A stretch of DNA of 64,000 nt from the IMG/VR virus record IMGVR_UViG_3300030116_004952, positions 764 through 64,763 of that record. One strand, written 5' to 3'. Position 1 is the first letter of the stretch. Every line of letters starts with the position of its first letter. The stretch comes from a virus. This document shows positions 1 to 7,854 of the stretch, piece after piece. Under the pieces are notes generated by a model. That model did not search any database, was not told the DNA's origin, and saw only the letters and a list, made by a program, of their open reading frames with translations. The position numbers and the translations under genes were made by a program.

Positions 1-1
1 A

Positions 2-247
2 ATAAGATGGGATAAGAGTCCATTTAGACCAGAATTACCTGCCGTTAAAGAAGATTATGATGGGATAGAAATTAGAAATATTGATTTCAATTGGCACAAA
101 TTAGATTGGGTAGATGGTTGGGATTTAGATTCTGGATGTATTTGGAAAACAAATGGTATAAAAGTCATTAAAGTAAAAGAAGTAGAAAAACGTCATTCAG
201 ATGAGCAAGATAAATTTCGTAGAGAAACTAGGGAAATGTTTGAATAA
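2..247 (+). CDS. Unknown protein, C-terminal fragment
   Basis: An open frame enters from the left edge and stops at TAA 245-247, giving the last 81 residues of a protein. The visible part is rich in Trp and Asp and ends in a charged helix (RRETREMFE). No family is recognised. The next gene follows 14 bases later with a GAGGCGAG ribosome site, so it probably belongs to the same late virion operon. The missing head genes would be expected upstream of it. Confidence 0.6.
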   Translation: MRWDKSPFRPELPAVKEDYDGIEIRNIDFNWHKLDWVDGWDLDSGCIWKTNGIKVIKVKEVEKRHSDEQDKFRRETREMFE

Positions 248-261
248 AGAGGCGAGTAATT

Positions 262-924
262 ATGTATCAGAACAACATTATACAGCAAGTAGGAACAAAT
301 GGCGCACCTGTCGGAAATACTGTTAATCAGAATTTACCGAATAGATTCTTGCCTAAATTACAACAAGCAAGAGCAAGTGGGCCAATAGAAGAATATAAGT
401 TTGATAACTTCAAACCAAAAAAGAGACTAAAAGAATTAAGAAAGGTATTACTACCAGAAAAGAAGAAGTTTATTTTTGTAAAATTCGGATATAAATTTAA
501 TCTCAAAGAAAGATGTGTAGTTTGTGGTATGCATCATATTTGGGAAGCAGGGGATTATCTACGACCTCCTATTCCATTAGATAGAGTAGAACGTGGAAGG
601 CCATTAAGAGGAACTTATTGCCCTAAACACGCTGCTCATCATAAACAATTTGAAATGCTACAACAAGAGATTATTGCAGATGAGCATGGATTAGATTTCA
701 AAAGATTTATTCCTACTCCAAAAATGCCTAAAATGATGAAAACAGGGCCAATTTATAATCTGACTAATGAAGATATTGTTGCCCTCTCATCAGTCGGATA
801 TGTTATAAAGCCTCCAACCGTATCACAGGATGAGTCGAAGGAGAGCGAAGTATTGCGCTTAACATCGGAGTTAAAAACGATTAGCCAAAGACTTGATGTA
901 TTACTAAAAATTAAGGAGGAATAA
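262..924 (+). CDS. Zinc-site protein of the virion module
   Basis: A 220-residue protein. Near residues 78-120 it has a C-x2-C ... C-x2-H arrangement (CVVCGMHH, then YCPKHAAHH), which looks like a zinc site. The last 25 residues (LRLTSELKTISQRLDVLL) form a probable coiled coil. The N-terminus is rich in Asn and Gln. It lies two bases before the next gene, whose GGAGGAATAAAC ribosome site overlaps its end. The position before the head-tail adaptor suggests a head or connector role, but the family is not recognised. Confidence 0.7.
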   Translation: MYQNNIIQQVGTNGAPVGNTVNQNLPNRFLPKLQQARASGPIEEYKFDNFKPKKRLKELRKVLLPEKKKFIFVKFGYKFNLKERCVVCGMHHIWEAGDYLRPPIPLDRVERGRPLRGTYCPKHAAHHKQFEMLQQEIIADEHGLDFKRFIPTPKMPKMMKTGPIYNLTNEDIVALSSVGYVIKPPTVSQDESKESEVLRLTSELKTISQRLDVLLKIKEE

Positions 925-926
925 AC

Positions 927-1583
927 ATGGGAATGTTCGGAACAAGTAATGGAACTGTATTAAATGCAGTTCAGCAACAATCAGATGCGAATTTTAAAAC
1001 AGTCAATAACTTACTATCACTACAAGAAAATCACGTTGAAGAGTTCTTTCAGTATCACGGAGAACTTTTCTTAGCATCACTTGAAAAGTTAATGGAAGAT
1101 GTTATTGAAAGAGTAATGAGTCAAATGCTAGGAAAGTTAGCATTTGTTCAAGACTCTACAACAAATAGAATGAAAATTGATTCAGATGCTATGCGAGAGT
1201 TTGAACGCATCACACAAGAAAATATTGATTTAGATTTAAAGAACCTTTTAGATACTGCAATTAACACAGAAATTATCAATCAGCGAAAACTTGCAAAACA
1301 GCAATACCTAGAATCTCAAGGGTTCTCGGCTGGTGCAGGACAAATTTCAGCAGGGGCAGCATTAGCGAATGTAACAGGAAATACGCAGCAATTTAATCAA
1401 ATGAATCATGCTATGAACAATGGTTCAGGTTATCCTGTTCCTCCAAATGGAACAGATGGTTATGGTCGCCCATATTGGATTGACCCACAAACAGGACAAA
1501 TGAGTTATGAACCACCTTCAAGTGGTTTGGGATTAGGTGGAGCAATTCAAAAAACTGCGGCATGGGCTAAGTGGTTAATGTGA
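927..1583 (+). CDS. Virion-module protein, unknown
   Basis: A 218-residue protein. Residues 30-130 are predicted mostly helical, with a hydrophobic/acidic pattern (SLEKLMEDVIERVMSQML). The C-terminal third is low-complexity, rich in Gly, Asn, Gln and Pro. A strong GGAGG lies 8 bases before the ATG. The stop overlaps the GTG of the next gene (ATGTGA). No family is recognised; a minor structural protein is the best guess from context. Confidence 0.7.
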   Translation: MGMFGTSNGTVLNAVQQQSDANFKTVNNLLSLQENHVEEFFQYHGELFLASLEKLMEDVIERVMSQMLGKLAFVQDSTTNRMKIDSDAMREFERITQENIDLDLKNLLDTAINTEIINQRKLAKQQYLESQGFSAGAGQISAGAALANVTGNTQQFNQMNHAMNNGSGYPVPPNGTDGYGRPYWIDPQTGQMSYEPPSSGLGLGGAIQKTAAWAKWLM

Positions 1584-3412
1584 GCGATAAAGACCAATCC
1601 TACTCTATTATCTTAGATGATGGAAGTAGGCAAAAAATTGATAGAAAGTTTCTATTAGATAACTTTTTTAATTTTTTGTTTTATCGTGAACAGAAGGCAG
1701 AAGCAACAAAAAATAAAATTGAAGAGGGTTCTAAAGATAAATATTTTAGAAACCGAGAACTTAAAGAATTTTTAACAAGGGCTAAAAATACTGGTCGTTT
1801 TACTAGAGAAGAAAAGAAAAAATATCGCAATTTCTTAAAAGATACTCTTGAAGAATTACTTAAAGATAAAACATTAAGTAAAAGAAGAATCAAGAATAGC
1901 GGTATTCCTGCGGATATTAAAGAATTTATTCAAGATGAACCTTTAGAGAAATTATTAGATGATAATTTTATTTTTAAGATTACTCCTATTCAAAGAAAAT
2001 TAACTTCAGAAGGAGAAGTTCCTAGAGGCTCAATGCCTAAAGCGGAACGAGAAAGATTACAGTTATTGGCTGATGGTCTTGGAGATGATTTAGAAAAGTA
2101 TGTTTTGGAAGGATTAAAGTTTGCTCCTAACAAAATTACTTTTGATGGTTCTCTTATTTCTGGTAATTTAAATAAAAAAGAAAGACTGGATAAAGTAGTT
2201 GGGGTTTTTAATCAAGATGACCCTAAAAAGGATAAAAGAACTGGTAAGTTCTTTAACTTTTTTACAGGAAACATAGCGTCGGGTCAAGTAGAAAGTAAAA
2301 CAATACAATCTGATGTTTCTGATGAAGATGAAATTGATGAAAACGAAGCCTTAACGGAAATTAATGTAATTCTTAAAAAACAAATGCAGGGTCTTAAATT
2401 ATTATCACCATCGCAGATAGATTTAGAAAACCCAGTAAGTAGAGAAAATAATATATATTCAAAATATTTAGATGCTTTAGAAGAAGATAATTTTACTATT
2501 ATGATTGAAGATGAATTTCTAATGCCACTACATACTAGATTAATAGTAAGGAAGAAAGAGGAATTTAAAGAGGAATTAAAAACTTTACAAAGAATGTCGG
2601 ATGATGATATTACTTCGGAACAAAGAGATAGAATGAGAACATTAGAAAATTTAGTTGATAAATCTCAAAAATATGAAGAATGGAAAGATGAATATTCTGT
2701 GGAAATTGAAGTATTTATAAAAAATGTTAGGGAATATTTTGGAAGTATGATTAACAGACTATTTAACATGAGCAAACTTGAACAAGAAATGGATGAAGCA
2801 TCTGGGCCATTACAAGCAACAAATCCTGATGGAACTCCAATTCCCTATGAAGAAATTCCCGAAGAAGATAAAGAAAAATATCATTTGGCTAAACATAAGT
2901 TTCTTGGAATAAGACAATTTCTTAGTAAAATAAAACTGCCTAGCAGGTCAAGTGCTATAATTAAAGAAAAAATTGCAGAATTTATTGAAACCTTTGATGA
3001 CATTCAAGAAAGAATAACAACATTATATAAAGATGGGCATACTGGTATTGATGGAAACGATACTACTTTAGGTAGAATATTTGAAAGGGTTAAAGGCAGA
3101 ACAAATGTTTCCGATGATGATAAGGAATATATTGCTAAGGAAATTATCAATTGGAACAAACAAAAATTAGGCGATATTCTTAATGACTTAGATAAAGTTG
3201 TTCAAATAACTTTTGACCTTAACAAGAAAAAAGTTAGTGCCGCAGTTGTTAAAAGATACAATGTTACAATGGGTCAAAGATTAGCAACAAGTTCAAGAAC
3301 TAATTTTGCTACAAGTGAAACAACAATTCCATTACCATTATTGACAAAATTCAATTCTATGATTAATTTATTCCGAGCAAACTTAAGAAGAGCAAAAAGA
3401 ACATTGAGGTGA
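1580..3412 (+). CDS. Large charged structural protein, unknown
   Basis: About 610 residues, strongly charged and mainly helical, with acidic linkers (for example DVSDEDEIDENEAL) and several possible coiled coils. The start is uncertain: GTG at 1580 overlaps the upstream stop, and GTG at 1571 is also in frame. No ATG fits, and the ribosome site is weak, so expression may depend on translational coupling. Position and size would fit a portal-proximal or inner-head protein, but no portal or scaffold motif is visible and no function is assigned. Confidence 0.7.
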   Translation: MSDKDQSYSIILDDGSRQKIDRKFLLDNFFNFLFYREQKAEATKNKIEEGSKDKYFRNRELKEFLTRAKNTGRFTREEKKKYRNFLKDTLEELLKDKTLSKRRIKNSGIPADIKEFIQDEPLEKLLDDNFIFKITPIQRKLTSEGEVPRGSMPKAERERLQLLADGLGDDLEKYVLEGLKFAPNKITFDGSLISGNLNKKERLDKVVGVFNQDDPKKDKRTGKFFNFFTGNIASGQVESKTIQSDVSDEDEIDENEALTEINVILKKQMQGLKLLSPSQIDLENPVSRENNIYSKYLDALEEDNFTIMIEDEFLMPLHTRLIVRKKEEFKEELKTLQRMSDDDITSEQRDRMRTLENLVDKSQKYEEWKDEYSVEIEVFIKNVREYFGSMINRLFNMSKLEQEMDEASGPLQATNPDGTPIPYEEIPEEDKEKYHLAKHKFLGIRQFLSKIKLPSRSSAIIKEKIAEFIETFDDIQERITTLYKDGHTGIDGNDTTLGRIFERVKGRTNVSDDDKEYIAKEIINWNKQKLGDILNDLDKVVQITFDLNKKKVSAAVVKRYNVTMGQRLATSSRTNFATSETTIPLPLLTKFNSMINLFRANLRRAKRTLR

Positions 3413-3416
3413 TATT

Positions 3417-4721
3417 ATGGGAACAGTTCGCTCGCCAAGCGATTATACATCAATTAACGTAGACTATTCAACAGGTAATGGTTTTTACACAGATAAAGGA
3501 GCAGTTGCCGATTTACTTCAAGTTTCAGCATTTTCTTCCACCACAAACCCCTCCCAATCACAGGTGGGTTCAATCATAAAGTATGTGGAGGGCATGATTG
3601 ATGACAAGGCTAAGAGGTCGTATCGCCCGATTATTACTCAACATGAGTATCATAACTTTGAATTCATCAGACATCCTGCTAGAGCATATTATGGGGGATA
3701 TGTCGGATATATTCAACTTTCGATGATGAAGGTTAGAAAGATTGTTTCACTTCAAGTGTGGCAAGGAAGCAGTTATATTGAATTAGCATCTGCTCAAGCG
3801 AAGATTGAATTACTTGATAATTATAGAGATATTTATTCAGTTACCTTACAATTACCAAATAGCGGAACAGAATTTGAAATGCTTTCAGAAGATACTGGTT
3901 CATTACAAAACTCAGAATTCAACGTATCTTTTGGAGAAAAGACAACTGCTAATGAATTAGTTGCTTTAATCAATGAACAGTTTCCATCACCAACTGCACA
4001 ATTTACAGGAGCAACAGAAGCAAAAGAATTGCAAGTTAGTAGTAGAAATATTTCTGATTTCTTTTATGCACAGAAGAATACAGAAAATTCAAAGGAAGTA
4101 TTTATTTCTTCACTATTGGCTGGAGAAGATGGTTCTGATTGCACAATTAAAGTTAAAACTCAACAAACTTGCTCAACATCAGGAGCAACAACGAATTTAA
4201 CTGTTGCAGATTCTAGCAAATTAGTTGTAGGAATGGCAGTTGCAGGAACAAATATTAATTCTTCATCTACTATTAGTTCTATTACTAATTCAACAACCGT
4301 TGTTCTAAGTCATGCTACAACTGGTTCTGTAAGTGGAACTGTTACATTTACTGCAACAAATACTGCAATACCAACCGTTTGTAATATTACAAGATTTACA
4401 GATAAACAAGACTTAAAAAGACTAGGTTCTTTTTGGAATATTGGAGAAGAAGGTAAAATTTTCTTCTTACAAGATTATCCTTATCATACTCAAAACTCAA
4501 TTATTGTTTCTTATATTGCAGGAGATAATCGAGTTCCATCTGCAATTCACGAAGCAGCCACAAAACTTGTTGCGGCAGAAATTTTAAGACATGATGACCA
4601 AACTATTCTTATTGCTGAAACAGGAGGAAATATATCACTTAAAGAAAAGTATGATATATTAAAGAAAGAGGCGATGGATATTTTATCTGGTAAATCAGAC
4701 ATTGTATATTTCTTAGGTTGA
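3417..4721 (+). CDS. Head-tail adaptor-like protein with an inserted beta domain
   Basis: 434 residues. The two ends look like a gp6-type head-tail adaptor: an N-terminal helical part (residues 25-70) and a C-terminal pair of helices (VPSAIHEAATKLVAAEI ... LKEKYDILKKEAMDIL). Between them are beta-rich stretches. Residues about 247-305 are Ser/Thr-rich and read like the small beta domain common on tail proteins (GMAVAGTNI ... SSTISSI ... GTVTFT), here inserted into the adaptor. GAGGTGATATT gives a good ribosome site. The gene opens the connector/tail cassette. Confidence 0.6.
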   Translation: MGTVRSPSDYTSINVDYSTGNGFYTDKGAVADLLQVSAFSSTTNPSQSQVGSIIKYVEGMIDDKAKRSYRPIITQHEYHNFEFIRHPARAYYGGYVGYIQLSMMKVRKIVSLQVWQGSSYIELASAQAKIELLDNYRDIYSVTLQLPNSGTEFEMLSEDTGSLQNSEFNVSFGEKTTANELVALINEQFPSPTAQFTGATEAKELQVSSRNISDFFYAQKNTENSKEVFISSLLAGEDGSDCTIKVKTQQTCSTSGATTNLTVADSSKLVVGMAVAGTNINSSSTISSITNSTTVVLSHATTGSVSGTVTFTATNTAIPTVCNITRFTDKQDLKRLGSFWNIGEEGKIFFLQDYPYHTQNSIIVSYIAGDNRVPSAIHEAATKLVAAEILRHDDQTILIAETGGNISLKEKYDILKKEAMDILSGKSDIVYFLG

Positions 4722-4725
4722 TATT

Positions 4726-4932
4726 ATGTTTGAAGATATTGAAATAACCACAAGGAAATTTCAAGAGTTTTTAAAAATAGAACAAGAAAGACAATTGGCT
4801 ATGCAAGAGTTATCTCAAATTCTAGGCTATGATGTTACATTCAGTAAAGAAGAAATGATTAGAAACGCAAAAGAATCATTTGCAAAATATGTATCAAAGG
4901 AGGTATCGTTATTGATGAAGTCAGCCTTCTAA
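4726..4932 (+). CDS. Small helical protein of the tail cassette
   Basis: 68 residues, almost entirely helical and charged. Its 3' end overlaps the next gene by 22 bases, and the AAGGAGGT ribosome site of that gene lies inside it. No family is recognised. Confidence 0.6.
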   Translation: MFEDIEITTRKFQEFLKIEQERQLAMQELSQILGYDVTFSKEEMIRNAKESFAKYVSKEVSLLMKSAF

Positions 4933-5420
4933 TTGATTTAGTTTCTAGCAATTGGGTAAGTTCTGCTACAACATTACAAAGTGCGGGAACTATTTCAGCA
5001 GACCATGTAGCAACACCTAATTTTGTTGATGTTAGAACTTTAGATAAAGGAAAAGGTATGAGATACGATTTATCGTCTAAAGATGTTATTATCTTCTTTG
5101 AGGATAGTCAAAACATAGAATACCCTACTGTTCATTATGACGTTAGAAATGAAACATATGGATTTACTATGCATATTAGAACAATTCACGATGAAAGGGC
5201 TGGAACGGACTCAAATTTTGGCCGAGATAGGCTAAGGGCTTTATACTTGATTGCCCGTCATGCACTTGAGCGAGGTCGAAGAGGCTATACTGCAAGTGAT
5301 GGTTCTAAATTCAATCAAATATTTGTAGGTTCAAGAAGCGAATCAAATGACCGAGCAAAGAGATTATTTGGATATAAATTAAGTATAGAAGCAAAAAGAT
5401 TCGCATTAAGTATTCCCTAG
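4911..5420 (+). CDS. Tail completion/terminator-like protein with an apparent ATT start
   Basis: Reading from ATT 4911 gives 169 residues beginning IDEVSLLIDLVSSNW. The first in-frame ATG is only at 5058, which would remove a conserved-looking N-terminal helix and the (R/L)DKGKG segment preceding the RYD motif. That layout is typical of small tail terminator proteins of tailed viruses of archaea and methanogens. AAGGAGGT lies six bases before the ATT. The gene sits between the adaptor and the tube protein, the expected place for a tail completion protein. Product assignment is moderate; the start codon is inferred. Confidence 0.6.
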   Translation: MDEVSLLIDLVSSNWVSSATTLQSAGTISADHVATPNFVDVRTLDKGKGMRYDLSSKDVIIFFEDSQNIEYPTVHYDVRNETYGFTMHIRTIHDERAGTDSNFGRDRLRALYLIARHALERGRRGYTASDGSKFNQIFVGSRSESNDRAKRLFGYKLSIEAKRFALSIP

Positions 5421-5450
5421 TAAGTTTGTAGGAAAAGGGGGAGAAATAGC

Positions 5451-7094
5451 ATGACAGCAGAAGATATATTTTTAGGAAGCCAAGCGAGTTTAACATTAGT
5501 TCCAGAAGTGGACTTATATATTCCAATAAATCATAGTAATAGCACAAGCACTTCTTTAGAAGCACATGACGATTGGGAAGCACATTTCTTAATGGTCAAT
5601 AATCTTTATGTTGGTTGCATTGTTGAATTTTATGATGCAGATGCAACGGAAGGAACAACAACTGTTCAATCTACTCACGTTGTTACAAGTAATACTCATA
5701 ATACTATTGTTATTTCCCCTGCCATTCCTTCTTCTATTACCTTAGCAGATGGCGATTTCATTCACATTAGAGGATATGGTGCGCCTTGTGTTGGTGAAAA
5801 GGCTACCAACACAAAAAGACTTAATGCTGATAATTGGTTAGGTATTCTTGAAAGTGCTACTTTCCCTAATTTAGAAGTCGAAATGAAACAAATGAATTTA
5901 TCATTAGGTGGTTCAAGAAACTTTACTCACCAATACAAAGGTATTGAAACTGCATCGGGCGGTAATCTAGGATTAGTCGTTAATCATGGTGCATTCTTAT
6001 ATTATGCTTTAGGAAAATGCACAGAAATTACTGCAACTTTCCACGCTTATTCACCTACTGATAAGTTAAATGCTCATAGTGCTAATTCTTCACATGATGA
6101 CAGAAGGCACGTATTTCTTGATACTACGAATGGTGGCGCACAAAGCGACCATTTAGTAACTTCTTCTGAATTTTTAGAACAAGGGCCAATTTTCTATAAA
6201 ACTGCAAGAGCATCAGACACTTTAGTTCCTCCTTTGCTTCATGGTTTTGATTTGAATACTAATGTTGAATTGTTAGATAGGACAACTTCAACCGCTACGG
6301 GAGTAGCAAATTCAATTACTTACAAGTTTGAAGAAGCAAATGGAGAAAAATTACCTTCATTTGCATTAGAACAAACAATGGCTAAATCTAGCACATTAAC
6401 AACAAATACCGATGGCACTAAATCTGAAGATACTACATTTGTTAGAATTGCAAGAGGCAATCGAGTTAATACATTAACGATGACAGCCAACGAAAATGAA
6501 GAAGTTAAGATGACTCTTGATTTAAATTCAAGAGCCGTTCACAGTTTAGACCGAGATGAAAACTATGAAGCGAGAGGTGGAATTTCAGATAATCGCCAAT
6601 TGTTTAACTTTGAACAAGCAAATGACACTAGCACAACAGATAAAGATACTGAACTTTTAGAACCTTTCTTTTTCTCAAGTGGTTTGTTTAGCGTATTTGG
6701 ACAGCAGTTCCTAAAGGTTACAAACTTAACTCTTACAATCAACAATAATCTACAAGATAAAAGATTCATTGGTGTTGGTAACAAATCAATTAAAGAAGCA
6801 ATTCCTGCTCAAAGAACATATGAAGTATCTTTTACTGCTATGGTAACAGATGATAAGTTATTTGAAGAATTACTAGACCAAACAGAAGTAGATAATACTG
6901 CTTCCACTTTGCTTACTTTACAATTTGATAAAGCAAATGGTGAACAGATTCTTATGAAGTTCCAAGATTATTTCTTAAGTTCTGCTAATTTTACAATTCC
7001 AGATGATAAAGGGCCAATTACAGTAGAAGGAACTGTAATGCCAAGAACATTAAACTCATGCACAGTTAAAACACATTGGGTTCTTCAAGGGTGA
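5451..7094 (+). CDS. Major tail (tube) protein candidate
   Basis: 547 residues, beta-rich, beginning MTAEDIFLGSQASLTLVPE. The order adaptor, completion protein, this gene, chaperone pair, tape measure matches the usual place of the tail tube gene. It is longer than most tube proteins (150-300 residues), so it probably carries extra surface domains, such as residues 45-100 and the Ser/Thr-rich middle. The start has AAAGGGGGAG upstream. Function comes mostly from position. Confidence 0.55.
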   Translation: MTAEDIFLGSQASLTLVPEVDLYIPINHSNSTSTSLEAHDDWEAHFLMVNNLYVGCIVEFYDADATEGTTTVQSTHVVTSNTHNTIVISPAIPSSITLADGDFIHIRGYGAPCVGEKATNTKRLNADNWLGILESATFPNLEVEMKQMNLSLGGSRNFTHQYKGIETASGGNLGLVVNHGAFLYYALGKCTEITATFHAYSPTDKLNAHSANSSHDDRRHVFLDTTNGGAQSDHLVTSSEFLEQGPIFYKTARASDTLVPPLLHGFDLNTNVELLDRTTSTATGVANSITYKFEEANGEKLPSFALEQTMAKSSTLTTNTDGTKSEDTTFVRIARGNRVNTLTMTANENEEVKMTLDLNSRAVHSLDRDENYEARGGISDNRQLFNFEQANDTSTTDKDTELLEPFFFSSGLFSVFGQQFLKVTNLTLTINNNLQDKRFIGVGNKSIKEAIPAQRTYEVSFTAMVTDDKLFEELLDQTEVDNTASTLLTLQFDKANGEQILMKFQDYFLSSANFTIPDDKGPITVEGTVMPRTLNSCTVKTHWVLQG

Positions 7095-7098
7095 TTAA

Positions 7099-7212
7099 AT
7101 GGTTTCAAAATCAGAAAAGGGTCGCTTGATAAGAGAGCAACAATCTAAGAAAAAGAAGGCTAATAAAGAAGAGGTTAAAAAAGAACCAGTTAAATCTAAG
7201 TTAGCAGAATAA
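7099..7212 (+). CDS. Small Lys-rich protein (37 aa)
   Basis: ATG at 7099 follows the GGGTGATTAA that also ends the tube gene. The product has 37 residues, about a third of them Lys, with a basic helix (REQQSKKKKANKEEVKK). It may bind nucleic acid or act as a small tail accessory protein. No family is recognised. Confidence 0.5.
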   Translation: MVSKSEKGRLIREQQSKKKKANKEEVKKEPVKSKLAE

Positions 7213-7215
7213 TAT

Positions 7216-7257
7216 TCCACCAACACCGTTTGTTTGTTTGTTGGTATAGAAGGTGGA
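7216..7257 (+). promoter_or_regulatory. Hairpin covering the ribosome site of the tail chaperone gene
   Basis: TCCACC (7216-7221) can pair with GGTGGA (7252-7257), and CAACA (7221-7225) with TGTTG (7239-7243), with a T-rich loop. GGTGGA is the Shine-Dalgarno for the ATG at 7262. Folding would hide it, so the hairpin may lower translation of the chaperone relative to the tube protein. This is seen in the sequence; its regulatory effect is inferred. Confidence 0.45.
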
Positions 7258-7261
7258 TGAA

Positions 7262-7630
7262 ATGTTAAACGATAAGAAAGTTATTACAGATAAGAGTGTA
7301 TTATTTGCACTAAATGAGCCTACGCTACATTATATTAAAGTAGCACCCGAAAGTGAAGAATATCTTAAGGTGTGGATTAAAGAACCCACATGGCTTGAAG
7401 CCGAAAAAGCCTTGAATAGTGTGATGAAGATTGATTCTCGCACACAGTCGTTTGACCTCGACCTAAATGCGATGTATCGCTATATGGTTGAAAATTTCAT
7501 CTCCAAAACAGAACCAAGCCTATCTACCGTTGATATGCTTAGATTAAGTCCTTTTGTCGGAAATCAAATTAAAGAGATTTTACCAAATCCAATGTTGATG
7601 ATGCAGGAGGATGAACAAAAAAACGAATGA
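7262..7630 (+). CDS. Tail assembly chaperone, short form (gpG-like)
   Basis: 122 residues from ATG 7262 with a GGTGGATGA site. It lies directly before the tape measure gene and is followed by an overlapping short frame, the classic layout of lambda G and G-T. The final codons are CAA AAA AAC GAA TGA, containing the heptamer A AAA AAC (7618-7624) in the right phase for a -1 shift. The downstream frame is exactly the -1 frame. The short form would act with the long form to coat the tape measure during tail assembly. Confidence 0.7.
   Translation: MLNDKKVITDKSVLFALNEPTLHYIKVAPESEEYLKVWIKEPTWLEAEKALNSVMKIDSRTQSFDLDLNAMYRYMVENFISKTEPSLSTVDMLRLSPFVGNQIKEILPNPMLMMQEDEQKNE
7618..7624 (+). promoter_or_regulatory. 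Programmed -1 frameshift site A AAA AAC
   Basis: The heptamer lies in phase as CA A.AAA.AAC, matching X XXY YYZ. Slippage moves ribosomes from the frame stopping at 7630 into the one that continues to 7854, making one fused chaperone. The position, six bases before the stop, and the tail-chaperone context support it. Confidence 0.75.
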
Positions 7631-7854
7631 TTAGGGATGCTTTAAAAGGTAAAAAAGCAGACCCTAAAACACTTTCGTTAATTATGGTTTATTCTCTTTC
7701 TAGCGCACTATCAATTAGTCCGTTAGAAGTTTATAAGATGCCTGTAAGTTTAGTTAAAGACTTACTTAGTGTTCATGCCAACATAGAGAAAATTAAAGCC
7801 GATGAAATGGAAAAAGCACAAAATAAAGCCAAAGGTGTAAGTCATGGCAGATGA
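7627..7854 (+). CDS. Tail assembly chaperone, T-like extension read by frameshift
   Basis: 75 residues from ATG 7627, but best read as the extension of the preceding gene: after slippage the ribosome reads CGA (7624) and then this frame, making a fusion of about 198 residues. The segment is helical (residues 18-60). Its end overlaps the tape measure start by 11 bases. Independent start at 7627 is also possible because ATG overlaps the upstream TGA. Confidence 0.65.
   Translation: MIRDALKGKKADPKTLSLIMVYSLSSALSISPLEVYKMPVSLVKDLLSVHANIEKIKADEMEKAQNKAKGVSHGR

Noticed and set aside
6563-6784. Minus-strand frames inside the virion genes.
   Set aside because: They are shadows of the plus-strand genes, with implausible composition and no ribosome sites.
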